64,000 nucleotides of DNA from contig CM049314.1 of NCBI GenBank assembly GCA_026874595.1, positions 59,313,300 to 59,377,299 on the forward strand, in the 5' to 3' direction. The stretch is from Sipunculus nudus. Taxonomy: Eukaryota > Annelida > Sipuncula > Golfingiida > Sipunculidae. Position 1 is the stretch's first letter, and every line of letters starts with the position of its first letter. Shown one piece after another: positions 36,590-48,617 of this stretch. The notes under the pieces are model-generated. The model had not been told where the DNA came from, made no database searches, and saw nothing but the letters and a program-made list of their open reading frames with translations. The position numbers were made by a program, and so were the translations under genes.

Positions 36590-37579
36590 TAAAGCCATGG
36601 TCACACTAGAGATACGACCAGGTTACGACCTGTCCACGACTGAAAATTTGAGGAATCGCCGGACAATCGTGACAAGAACGTGCGACCGATCGCGGATGTC
36701 GTGGCTGATCACTGGGTGAAAAATCGGTCGCAGGTGGTTTTTGAACATGTTCAAAATCCAGTTGCGACTGATTTGTAAATTTTGAGGTCGTAGGAGCTCG
36801 CAAGAAGGTTGTGCCACCAGTCTTTGGTCATCGTACGACCAGTCGTGCATCATCGTGCGACCTTTTGTTGCACGATTGGTCGTGCCACTGCTCGTGCCAC
36901 CTCGCGATTGGTGGCACCACTGGTCGCACGACCTTGTGATCAGAACTGCGACTTTCCAAGATCTCTCCCGACTTGTGGCACGACTATACGACTGGTCGTG
37001 CTATCAGCTCGGCAACTGTTATAAAATTGGTCGGATCTAGGGCTAAGCTCAGTCAGCCGTATTTACCTCCAATTTTCAGTATGGATCAGCTGATGCATCC
37101 CTGAAGACTAGAGTTCATGCTACAGCTGGAGCTTTGCACTATTACCGCTGCTGCACTTCTGCACCAACGAAGCCAGCAAGACAAAGAAGTAAACGTTAGT
37201 ACTGGGAACGAATGTCTAGGGCTGATATCGGGCCAAAGAATACATATCTATACGATCGGTGGCACGACCAGTTGAACGACTAGTCGCAGGTCATAACCAC
37301 AAGTCGTACGATCTGTCGCTTGTCACTAAGACTTGACGTACGATCAATATTAATCGCAACGATTTGTCGCACGACTGATCTTGCGACCGATCGTCACTGG
37401 TTCTGGTTGATCGTGCAACCGAGCGTGCAACCAGTCGTAGGATTACCTTTCACCAGTATCAAGTACTCACGACCATTTCAGAATCAGGACAAATTTGTGC
37501 AGACTGGTCGTGCGACTCCCTGATCGTAGGTCAATCGCACGATTTAACAGTCGTACGATTCAGTGTGACCATGGCTTAA
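36590..37579. mobile_element. Terminal-inverted-repeat element filled with CGAC/GTCG words
   Basis: Perfect 16-bp terminal inverted repeats AAGCCATGGTCACACT (36592..36607 and complement 37562..37577), with outer GTAAAG versus complement GTTAAG. About 30 CGAC or GTCG words, many as near-palindromes such as GTCGTGCGAC, fill the inside. There is no credible ORF, so it is a non-autonomous, foldback-like element. Class unknown; the CCATGG core in the ends is itself palindromic. Confidence 0.7.
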
Positions 37580-38469
37580 CCGTATACAACTGGTCGGCAG
37601 TGAACCACATTTTTATAAGGAAGCAAATACGCGAGCACTGAACCTTAGAGTTTTCATTTGTTTTACAGAACTTTAGATGTTCCTAAACTGTTAGAGGTCA
37701 AGATTAAAAAAGATTAGCTGGAGATTCGTTGATAGCGGTGTGTGTGGGGGGGGGGGGGGCTAGGGGATAGGTGCAGATCCATGACTGATTGCACTTTAAA
37801 CAGAAAAAAATATCATTGCGTAAGTTGTACGTCAAACAAATTTTGCAAGTTTCCCACTATTCCTGATTATTGGTATACTCTGTGATCCATTTTGTCATTT
37901 TGAAATGAAGATGAAAACGTTGCTGATACCATAAGAACTGAGACGTTTATTTTGGCTAATATTGGCAATTTCAGATTTTAAATAATAGAAATAAATAAAA
38001 GTTTGTCTCTCCCTCATTTTTTAATACCATTAGTCCAAAGGCTAATATATCCAATTTCAGATTAAAAGGAATAAAAATAAATAACAGATTTGTCTCTCCT
38101 TTTATTTCATGATACTAGTCCAAGGGACACCAGTTTTCTTTGCTCTTATTCTTGGCCCTGTTCAAGAAACGTAGTAATTAATGACGCACAGGACGAGTCT
38201 AAACAAATCTTTCCTGGCGCATCGAAGTTCCACGGAAGGGCTGAAGAAACCGTAGCTTCTTTCGCACGTGGGAGGTGGCGCCACCTTGTGTCTGCGCATA
38301 AGACTAAAGTGATTGCTTATAAAAGTCTATCGATTATTATTTAACGAACGAGGACGTTGAGTGATGGCACATTGAGGGTTTACATGCTCTACGTACTTGC
38401 TATACATGTTGAGTCACAATCCTCGTTTCACTTTGAGGAGACCGATCTATAATGATCTTGCATGTGCCT

Positions 38470-40050
38470 ATTATCCAGAGGGATCCGACCGGAGATGAAA
38501 ATAAAACGTCAATATCTTAATTCCTAGGGCTTCGATTCTTATTATACCTTACCCCTACACTTCTTGATCACGTTTGCATAGTATCAGATATTTAAACTGC
38601 AAGTGTATAAAGTATTCATTAAGTTATTCGAGGATACTTCACCAGGAGACGACCCGGAGGGATTCCGAGGCTGCCATCTTGCCGTCGGGTCACTGCATTA
38701 TTGCTTCCCACTCTCCACAACAGATGCCTCCACCTGTACGCCTGAGCTGCTTGGCTGGTTAACGTTTATAGGCGAGCATTAAATTCGACAAAACGTTAAT
38801 CTGACAAAATCATACGAATTAATAGAGCAACAAGTATTGCAACTTATATTTTTTTTTAAATGTCAACCTTTATCCAGACATTGATATAATGTCTAAATTG
38901 AATAATCTCACAACTTTTCTGTATAATCTATTCATTCAGATATATGTTTGAAAAAACCATCTGCTTAATCAATGCATTATTTTGTTTCGAATTAATTTTT
39001 ATGAAAGAACATAAATTTGTAAGCGCCCCCCCCCCCCCCCCCCGCACACACACACACATATTTCGATTCTTTTTTGTCTTTCATGTCTAAAACTACAACC
39101 TACCGCTACATAAAAAGAACAGAAAAGTACCACTACAATAAAATCAAAGAAGCAAAAGCGAAGCCAAGCAGAGAAAGAACTTTATATTTTTCTTTAGATG
39201 TGTCAACGATGTGTCTGGGGTTTACTTTTTCTGTTTCAGTTTTCTCTTTCAATTTATGTCATGTTCTATCTAACACATTCCGAACTTATGTGTTTTTCTT
39301 TTGTCTCCGCAAAATTGATTAAAACTTCATGACTACAGGACTGTTACATTTTTATTCGTCAGTGACTAAAATTTTATTAAGCACATATGTCAATGGGTTG
39401 GGGTATCATAGTCTACAGTAAGGCTGATTGAAAAACACAGTCATCTTAGGGAGCATAACTATCTGGGGAGCATAATTATCAGGGGCGCATAACGTAGCAC
39501 ATTTGACTGAAATACATCAATATTTTGTTATTACTCTAGTTTATACCATAAAATATATACTTCCACTCCTGTGAATAACTAATTCCACTAAGTTTCGTAA
39601 AATATATATAACATCAAGCCGGGCAATTAGGCACGCGGGTGGCGGCATCTGTTGTGAAGAGTGTTAAGCAATCATGTCAGGCGCGGATCCATGGAGAGGG
39701 GGGAATTTTGGGGTCGAGATCACCACCCCCCCCCCCCCCTCTCAACCAACGACCTTTTTTAGACAATTTTTATACATGACACCCGTTGAAATCCCCCCTG
39801 TAAAAATCCTTTATCCGCGCCTGCATGTATATGGCCGACGGCAAGCTGGCGGCCCAGTTATCTCTCCAGGTCGTCTCCTGGTGGGGTTTCCTCGGATAAC
39901 ATAATAAATACACTTGCAATTAAGGAATCCAAAACTTTGCAAACGTAATCAAGAAGTGAAGTGGTAAGGTTTAATAAGAATCGAAGCCTTAGGAATTAAG
40001 ATATTGACGTCTTCGTGTTTTTATTTTAATGTCCGGCCGGATCCCTACGG
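38470..40050. repeat. Imperfect inverted repeat with about 0.85-kb spacer
   Basis: 38475..38765 is the reverse complement of parts of 39612..40045: GACGTCAATATCTTAATTCC is shared in the region 38506 versus 40010, the CTTCGATTCTTATTA string follows, and CACAACAGATGCC at 38716 matches 39645. The right arm carries an extra segment (about 39675..39830) with a C run. Confidence 0.6.
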
Positions 40051-40211
40051 GTTTCAGGCACACCCGGTTTTTAGTGGGGAGCCTGATTGGCAACCCCGTG
40101 AGCGGCTTCACGAAACTCATGGGAATATACCTTTGAGGGTTAAAAAAGCGGAGGAATACGGCCAGAAAGTACTCAGAGAACAGGGTATACGCATAAACCT
40201 GGTGGCAAGGT
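40050..40211 (+). CDS. Coding-like fragment of unknown family
   Basis: Between an acceptor-like GGTTTCAG and a donor-like GCAAG/GTGACG the plus frame is open and protein-like (HPVFSGEPDW, RVKKAEEYGQKVLREQG). It lies at the outer edge of an inverted repeat arm, so it may be carried by a mobile element. No family recognised. Confidence 0.25.
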
Positions 40212-40802
40212 GACGTGTTTCGGCTTACAGGAGATCGGAATGAACGCATTTATTGGACCATGCCCAAATCCTCATATAATATAAGAACTCGAAATTATTC
40301 TTCCGATGTACATATATGTACTCTTGGCAATGTATCGTTAGCACTTCTCCCTGTGTTTGAGGAAAGAACGGGAAAAACGTAAAATGTTTAGTTGACAGAT
40401 CCATGAAATACACTTGCAATAAACGATACCTTGCAACTTACTGGCTTTCTTTAATATTGCCATGTTCAAGATGAGGCACGTCCATTTGCAGTTCTCCCAT
40501 TCCAATTCTTCTGAAGAATATATGAATTTCATTTTGAATGCGTGTTGAACTTTTTGACTTTAGAATAGGTAGAAAACCCCGTTGAAAATTGTACCCCTGC
40601 AGCTAAACCAAAGAGACAAACAATTCCGTTCTGACTGAAAAATTTTCGGATAAGGCACATGTTTTAAACAGCACACACAGCGACAAGTCCTTTGCCAGAT
40701 TTAAAGCCTTTACTACCGGATTCGGTGTTACAGAAGCATCGAAAGGTTATACCATTAAACTCTTTATCTTCGACGAACCACTACGACTATGATGCCACCG
40801 TT

Positions 40803-41655
40803 GGCAAAAGCAAAGAAAAAGAGATGGAGAGAGAGAAAGAGAACGAGAGAGAGAGAAAATGAGTGAGATAGAGTCAGAGATAGACCCAGTTTTATTTACT
40901 ACAGAACTACAACTGGAAGGAGAGAAAGAGAGAGGGAACGAGAGAGAGAACGGGGAGAGGGAGGCCGTGACAGAGAGAGAGAACGAGTGAGAGAAAGAAC
41001 GAGAGTGAAAGAATAGTGAGAGAGAAAGAGAGAGGCAGCGAAGGGGAGAGAGAACGTGAGAGGGAACGGGTCAGAGAGAGGAGAGTGTGAACGGGAGAGA
41101 GAGAACGAGTGAGAGAGAGCACGAGAGAGAGATGCAAGAGATAACGAGAGAGATATTATAAGAGAGAGATAGAGAGTGATAGAGAAAAAAAAACGAGAGA
41201 GAGAGAACACGGCAGAGAGAAAGAACGCTAGAGAGAACGAGAGAGGATGAGAGAGAGATAAAAAAAATATAGAGAGAGAGAACGAAAAGGGAACGAGGGA
41301 GAGAGACAACCAGATAAGAGAGAGAGAGAGAATGTGAGAGAGAGAACGGGAGAGGGAGAGTATGAGAGAGACAGAGAGAGAACGAGATAGAATAGATGAA
41401 AAGCGAACGAGAGACGAGAGGACAAGAGAGAGAGAAAAAGGGAAAGGACAATACAGAGAGAGGCAGAGGGAAAGGAAGAGAGAGAGGACAAGAGAGAGAG
41501 AGAGGGAAGGAGGAAAGGAAGAAATAGAAGACGGAGGAGCAAGAGAAAACGAACGAGGTAGAGAGACCGGGTGAGAGATGGATGGATAGTGAACGAGAGA
41601 GAGAGAGGACGAGAGGGAGAGAGAGAGAATATGAGAGAGAGATTCGCTCAAATCC
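40803..41655 (+). repeat. Long polypurine (GAGA) tract
   Basis: About 850 bp almost entirely of A and G on the plus strand, dominated by GAGAGA with scattered ACG interruptions. Long frames across it (serine/leucine-rich on the complement) are composition artefacts. Confidence 0.9.
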
Positions 41656-42009
41656 GGGACATATATATATATAATATTACATACACATTATACATTGTAA
41701 ATCCATGCATATGCAATTGTATCTACATTCACGGTTTATAAAATATTTAAAACCACCTGTGTATGCAGTTTCAAACTTAACATTTGTTTTCACATTCACA
41801 TTTGTTCATACACATAGAAATACTACACGCAAATCAGTTAATGGGAATATTGGGAAATTAGTTTGATCTAAGTCTCTCGGATTCTTAAATGCAAAAAAAA
41901 ATAAAACAGATTTTAATAAGAGCGTGGCAAGGTGGAATAACTGGGAGTTTTATTCAAAGTTTGTCACATTGTTATTGGACACAACGTCATCTGTGATCTA
42001 TGTAAGTTA

Positions 42010-42015
42010 TTATAT

Positions 42016-42051
<36 letters not shown>
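42010..42051. repeat. (AT)n microsatellite abutting the LTR copy
   Basis: Interrupted AT tract ending five bases before the LTR start, suggesting insertion beside or into the tract. Confidence 0.85.
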
Positions 42052-42052
<1 letters not shown>

Positions 42053-42055
42053 CAT

Positions 42056-42816
42056 TGTTAGAGATGTATCTTTTATTGTATGTGTATGTGCAGCGCTAGC
42101 ATTGGCCGTTGCCATGACGACATAGCCCGGCCCACTCGTGGGTCTGACGTGTAAACAGCGTCTGCTAGTCTGGGGTTTTCTCGCCTGGCCAAGCCGGGTC
42201 GGCCCGCGTCGGAAACCCTAATATGTAAAAACACAGCGATGTAGTTTTAGATGTTTCCTGTAACGCGTGAGTACTGTGTATCATGTTAACAGAATCGTGT
42301 AAGTCAGTTATGGACCTTTTCCGAAGAGTGTGGCAATTATAGATTTTCTTCTAAATTTGTGACGGATTTTATATAGTCTTCAGTTTGCCTTTCGGATCAC
42401 TGCTAGGATTTCAATTTGGATTACAGTAGATTGATTTTGTGATTACATTGGACTGTTATTCTCTGAGAAGGTTTGTGTGAACTGTTCATCCGGTTTATAC
42501 ATTTTAAAGGTCTTGTCGCTGTGACAGTGGTGATATCCAGGTTCTGTGCAATTTGTTTATTATGCTGTGTGATTATATTGATTTGCTGTTATACTGTTGT
42601 TACTGTGTAATTGTATTTATTTAGTGTATAGTAATGTTAGGGTTGTTTTAAGAATAAATTATAATTATTTGTTAACAAAAAACCACTGGTTTCTTTATTC
42701 ATTCCCCTAGACATTTCACGCAGTCTAGTGTTACAGAATCTGATTTTTTTTTATCTCAATGAAAAAGTTTATTTTCGTCACGTATACGTGATCTGTTGAT
42801 ATTAGGTTCCGTAACA
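42056..42816 (+). mobile_element. Second, deleted LTR copy of the same family
   Basis: Diverged copy of the LTR at 52772..53591. Shared strings include TTTTCTCGCCTGG, GGCAATTATAGATTTTCTTC and the ACATTTCACGC...TAGTGTTACAGAATC end, finishing in TTCCGTAACA. The 5' end is TGTTAGAG. It lacks roughly 80 bp containing the TATA box. The flanking tetramers (ACAT, ATAT) are not identical, so the target duplication is unproven. Confidence 0.7.
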
Positions 42817-42879
42817 ATATAAATTTGTGGATGTCATTTTGTTCGCATGTTTTTTTCAAATTCTCGATTTTCTCGAAAA

Positions 42880-44340
42880 AGAAATTATCCCCCCAAAAAG
42901 GAGCCTCTTAGTGGAAATCGCAGAATTTCTTTCCTCGGGAATATGAAGCCTACCACACACAAACACACACACATATATAAATCTTCCGACGTTCCCTTTT
43001 TATACTTGTATTTCTCATTTTTCCGATTTATTCATGAGCGAAATGATAACGTGGCTCAGTGGTTGCAATATTTTATTCCAATGAAAATGTTATAAGAAAT
43101 ATGGCACCCCCTTACGATGTTCCCTATTTGTACAAAATGTATTTGTATTTCTCATTTTCCGATTTATCAAGAGTGAAATGCATAACTTGGTAGAAAATCA
43201 GTGCCTTTGAACCAAGCCTTATTTATCTAAGTGTGTCCTCGTGAAAACATCGTACGTCTCCGGGGGGGGGGGGGGGGGGGGGACCAGGATTTTTAGCTGG
43301 GGGGGGGGGGGGCTAGAATACAGTTAAAGTGCAATTTTTAACATATATATAGTTAAGAAATGGAAACTATTGGGCAAGGTTGAGATGAAACGTAAATACA
43401 GGCCGAAAGTCATATTATGAATATTTATTACTAAAATTATGATATAATTTTAATTACTTTATTTTTATTTGGGAAATATATTTACATTTTTAATCATTTT
43501 CCTATTTCGGTGTTTCTAGTCGAAAATCACCCAATACCCTCCAACGGAAAAAAACTTTGTTATGCTGTTTATATATTTTCATTTAAATGTAGACGTAAAC
43601 ACGCCACGGAAAATATAACATTTATCAATAGACGGAGACGTTAATCCAGGCTTGCTTTCTCAGGAGTCTCGGAATAGCGGAGGATATTGGAAGGGACATT
43701 TCAGGAAGCGTTTTTAGTTCACTTATTTAATATAACAATTTTGAGTTCCAAATTAGGCATGAACTTTCGCCCAGTCACCGGAGGTTAATTAAACTACGTT
43801 CGGAATCAAATAAATTATGGATTATAAATGCAACCATGACCGAATGCCTGTAACTGTAAAGATACGCATGTGTCAGCATATATATATATATAGCAGCTAC
43901 TTATTAGTTGATTAATCCTACACATATATATCCCCTATTTTCAAAAAGACTTTTTTTACATTTGACGCAGCCTATGATATTATGGTATTCGCATTTTTTT
44001 CCCTGGGGAAGAAGAGAGGGGTCGAACGCAAGTACCGCACCTCCTAAAACCTAAACTCTCTGTCAATTTTCTCTCTTTTTTTTTTTTTGATAGGCCTTAA
44101 CAAACAAAGATGAAAATTATAATCGGGCAAACACGAGCCCAACTGTAAACTTTTTTTATTATTATTTATCAAAACAAAACTTACATATTTATGAAATAAA
44201 GACAAACAAACGTAAACATCCAATATTACCTAAACAATATTGAAACATATTATTAATGTTAGGCAAAACGATAACCCATTATAATCGACGTTATGCTCGA
44301 ATTACTCTGCTGAATAATGTCTCAAAAATATAGATTTGTT
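42880..44340 (+). repeat. Left copy of a diverged dispersed duplication
   Basis: Matches 59960..61980 in order: CCTCGGGAATATGAAGC, TTTTCCGATTTATTCA, ATCGTACGTCTC followed by a G run, TTTTCATTTAAATGTAGACG, GGTCGAACGCAAGTACCGCA and CTCGAATTACTCTGC. No coding content is recognised. Confidence 0.75.
43260..43313. repeat. Paired long G runs
   Basis: Two G tracts of about 21 and 14 bases separated by about 17 bases, within the left duplicate block. They are able in principle to form G-quadruplex structures. Confidence 0.85.
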
Positions 44341-46805
44341 GTTTTAAGATATATGTGCATATTTTACCCCTATTTATTTAGGATGGCCAATATAGGAGGA
44401 GACATAGGTCTGTTTGGACGGCAAAAAAAGCCATTCTAGTTTCAACTTGATTTTACTCACTCCTGTTTATTTGGAATAACCAGTAGCTTGAATTACTCTT
44501 CCCTGTGGATGGTTACTACATAAATAAAACTTTTCAGCTTATGTAAAATCTGATCCCCGGCATGTTAGCTGGAAGTATAATAAAACGCGTATTTTCTTGT
44601 ATATGCAACGATGGTAAATCAATTTTGATCGATAGTGAATAGTCATAAATCGATAGTTCCTCCTGTCATCAGCGAGGATAAATACGTTCAATCACGTGTT
44701 CCCCAAAAAAGTGCGAAAGAATAGGCTTATATATAGCACAAATTCTAATCACCTACACATGTTATTAATGACGAGGCATTGCGTTTTCAGTGTTTACTTT
44801 GACGCAGATCATAAAAATAACGTGGTCCATAACTATACATACACTGTATACTGTACTTATTTGCACAGCATCACAATATAATTCAGTAATAATCAAACAA
44901 GAGGGTATTTCTCCAAGGATCTGGCGATGTGAATAAAAGCTCGATATCAAAGTCAATATTTAATTATTCATGTCCACACAAAGATGTCAAAGCTTATAAA
45001 TAAGCTGAAGCATTCCACGTGATGGAACTGCTGCAGAAATCATTTAGATAAAAATGTTAATGTCTGCATCCATTGTAGGTATATATCCAACTTAATCTTC
45101 TGAAAATAATAATAAATAGGAGCATGGTATGTACAGACACAAGCTTTTAGCCCCATGTGTCTTTTTTTATTATCTTTGGTATTTGATTGAATTGATGGTT
45201 CATTTAATGGTATGTGACCATCATAATTGAAAATAATGCAAAAGATTTAAGAAAAATATTTATTTTGGATTTATAATGGTATAGTCCTCTGGCACATTTT
45301 GGATATATTTTCCTTGTTCAGCCCTCGGACAAGGTTTATAGTATGCAAATTACGGCGGCTATTACCATAAGTCTGTACCATTTCCAATAAAACCTTACCA
45401 TAATGAGGGGCCAAACTCTCTATCTCTCCCTGTCTCTCTGTCTGTCTCTCTCTATCTATCCATCCATCCATCGATCCATCCATCTAACCGTCTATCTATC
45501 TATCCGTATGTGTGTGTACCAGCAGTGAATCGCTTCGTTGCCCGGGGAAGAGATCGGCCAACCAAAAACAAACTATAAAACATACAGAGTTGGGGTAGGG
45601 TAAGGCTGGGGATGGGTTTATCATCTCTGTGTAATTTGTTCTCAGTTGGATGAATGTCCGCAAATAAGTAACCAATTTGTTAAAGTGGCCGGCAGGCAAA
45701 TATAGGTCCTTTGATCCTGCCTCAAATAACCGAGTCACTTCAGGTAAAAATTATATTCCCATGAAAGGTAGGATATAATGAGAACTAATTTATATTTATA
45801 TATGCAGCTATCAGCTGTTAACTAAAGTAACATGAATTCGTTAATAGTATAGATTTAAAAATTCAGAGGCTTGTCTTTTTGTAGCAATTATTTATGTGTT
45901 TAATTCATTATGCCGGTGTTTGGTTCTGATCGCATGCATATATGTGTTATAATGATTAATTTTCACAACCAGGACCCCTTGGCACGCAGGAGAGGTGTTC
46001 AGAATAACTTAAGTGCTGGTTATATAAAGATTTATTTTGTTATCTCATTTTTGGTGGTTTTTTTTATAAATAATTTTTGTTGGATGGAACCGCCTCCATT
46101 TTCAATGATAGCTCAACTAAGTAAATGTAACACGGAATTTTTTTTTGTAGTCGGATTCACGGGATTTCGGATTTCCTTAAACCACTGTTCTGATTTCGTT
46201 ATCGCTTAATCTATAATGCAGTTTGTTTGTAACCACACAGGCAGGGCGTTCCCGCAGATGGAGGTAGATCTATTCGGTGGTAACCTCAGCGCAACTGAAA
46301 ACCACATAAAAATCACTGAAAATAGTGTGTACATTATACAGTGAGTCGATATTGAATACTTATTGATCTTGCAACTTTTCCTATAAGTCTCGGATTATTT
46401 GTAATAGAAAAATAACATATGTGGTCAAGTGATCATACGTCTAGTTTGACTACTGTAAAGAGGACAAATGAGGAGCAAAAGTGTAAACATGTAATATAAT
46501 GGTTAATCCTCCAGTGCAAATATTTATACAAGTTGTGACAATAAAATTCTGAGTTTAATTAAGATGTAAGGAATGATATTTCCATGAAAAGTGTTATGTA
46601 AGCTTGGTACTAACCACATCTAAAAATTTGATAATTGATTCAATGCCATGTGTGCTTAGCCTGAAACAGTGTTGCAGCTTTATATTAATAAAAGGTTCAA
46701 ATAAATTGAGTTATAAAAATGTAATAAATCATGATTTAATAGTGTTTGTGAACAGAATGAAATAAGGTCTGTATTGTAGAATCCGTACTGTAAATGGCTA
46801 ACACA
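44341..46805. other. Non-coding region
   Basis: Apart from the coding-like fragment at 45600..45742 and a CCATCCATC tract near 45455..45500, nothing recognisable was seen. Confidence 0.4.
45600..45742 (-). CDS. Coding-like fragment of unknown family
   Basis: Minus-strand frame containing TRLFEAGSKDLYLPAGHF and TYLRTFIQLRTNY, with amphipathic protein-like character, preceded by an acceptor-like TTACCTGAAG. No clear donor follows, and the frame continues into repeat-like sequence. It may be a transposon or retrocopy fragment. Confidence 0.25.
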
Positions 46806-46824
46806 ATATAAAATCATATGAGTT
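46806..46824. repeat. Left target-site duplication of the LINE
   Basis: Nineteen bases identical to 50553..50571. Immediately outside and inside the two copies the sequence differs, so the match is bounded and supports target-primed insertion of 46825..50552. Confidence 0.85.
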
Positions 46825-47069
46825 ATTATTGCAAATTGCGCAATGAAATTTTCCGAGAGGGTAAAAAGAAATGTGGGTCAAGTGAAAGCCAGTTTGTAGA
46901 AGATCTAACCAAAGCGGACTATGCAGAGAAACAAAGAGCAAAACCGCAAATGCTGGAAGCCCACAATCAAGGGTTGAAAGTCCGCTTCTGGAGGGTTAAC
47001 TTTATGTTGACGGCAAGCCAACTAAAATTTCAACAGTTGCCAGGGACCAGTTGGATACGGACGACCGTC

Positions 47070-47150
47070 CATAGTCTGACAGGGTGAGATTGGAACACGT
47101 GAGGGAGTTACTGACAGGTGCTCTACCGACTTCTGGTGTCACACCTCAGA
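47070..47150 (-). repeat. tRNA-derived (SINE-like) segment
   Basis: Read on the minus strand, GTCGGTAGAGCACCTG resembles a polymerase III A box and GTGTTCCAATCTC resembles a degenerate B box at the expected spacing. It lies inside the LINE boundaries in the opposite orientation. It does not fold as an intact tRNA by eye. Confidence 0.45.
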
Positions 47151-47534
47151 GACTCTTTTTTGAACTTTGGTTTAGGATTTGACTTTGTGTGTTTAAGTGA
47201 CATAATTATGTAAGACAGGAGTGTTAACACGAGGATGGTTGCATGGACAACAGACCAGCCGCTGTAAGTGGAATTTGTGTATTCTTAATATTTATGTATA
47301 GTTTTTGTTATGTTGTCCAATCAAACTCCATTGATCACTGTTAAAAGTACTCAGGGTTCCTGAACTTGTTTAACATGGATGTTTCCTTGTGTTTAGAGGT
47401 CACTTGGTATGTGTTGGCATTATTTCACACTAATTGGGATCGAATTGGGGATATGGATAGATTTAAACTTGTGATATAGCGTATTATTTTCCAGAGAAGA
47501 AATGGCTAATAATAGTGTTTAAATATTATCAGTC

Positions 47535-48617
47535 AAAGTAAATGGAATAAGAGATCACCAAAAACGAACATAACAGTTCTATTGGCTTCAAAAGAAAAAA
47601 CATAACGTAATATTCTTACAGGAAACTCACAGCACACAGGATTGTGAACAGTATTGGAGGGCCGAATGGGGCCATAGAATAATGTTTAGTCATTACAGAA
47701 GTAAATCTTGTGGTGTGGCAATCTTGATTAAAAATAATGTACCTTTCGATGTACATAATATAGAAACTGATGAATGTGGAAGATATATCATTGTTGATTG
47801 CAGCATGGGCGATATTAGGTTGACATGTGCAAACATATACGCACCAAATAATGATGAACCAGCCCTTTTTAATAATGTATTTGAAAAAGTTGAAAATTAT
47901 CAAAATGATAACAGGATTTTAGGGGGTGATTGGAATTTAGTTATTGATGAAATGGATAGAACTAGTACGACAGAAATGAGAAATATGAAGGCACGAAATG
48001 TAATTATGAAATATATGGAGGAAGCTGACCTGCGTGACATATGGCGGCAACAGCATGAGGATGAGTTGGGGTATACATGGTCGCGGGGGCCAGTAAAAAG
48101 CAGATTAGACTTCTTCTTGATATCCTTTGGGTTACAGGGACATTTATTGGAGAGTGACATTATTCCAAGCTATAAATCTGACCATAAAGCAGTAAGTAAA
48201 GTACAAATAAAAAAAGAACAAAAAGGACCTGGGTTTTGGAAATTTCATTCTTTACATTTGAAAGATAAAAAATTTAAAGAAATTATTCAGAAAAGTATAC
48301 TCAGAAGGGTGAAAGAAAATGAAGGGACAGATCCTCTTTGGTTGTGAGAAACTGTTAAAATGGGTGTACGTAGGGAATGTATATCATATGGGATAAGAAG
48401 GAAAAAAATACGAAATTGTAAAATTCAAGAACTGGAAAATATGTTGTGTAAACAACAAAACTATGATATAAAGAATAATAACGGTGTCCCATCTGAACAA
48501 TTCCTTCAAACTCAAAGTCAACTAAAATCCTTAATTGAGGAGAAAATACAAGGGGCAGTGTTTCGCAGTCGGGTAAGGTGGTTTGAACACGGGGAAAATC
48601 AAATTATTATTTCTTAA
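47535..48617 (+). pseudogene. LINE ORF2 pseudogene, endonuclease part
   Basis: The frame runs from an in-frame TAA near 47559 through QETH at 47619..47630, DWN, a DIW...SRLDFF block and the terminal SDH. A TGA at 48345..48347 replaces an expected tryptophan codon and the same frame then continues to 48617. All the visible APE endonuclease landmarks are kept, so decay is moderate. Confidence 0.82.

Noticed and set aside
40899-41651. 250-codon serine/leucine-rich frame on the minus strand
   Set aside because: Translation of a polypyrimidine repeat; open in several frames because of composition only.
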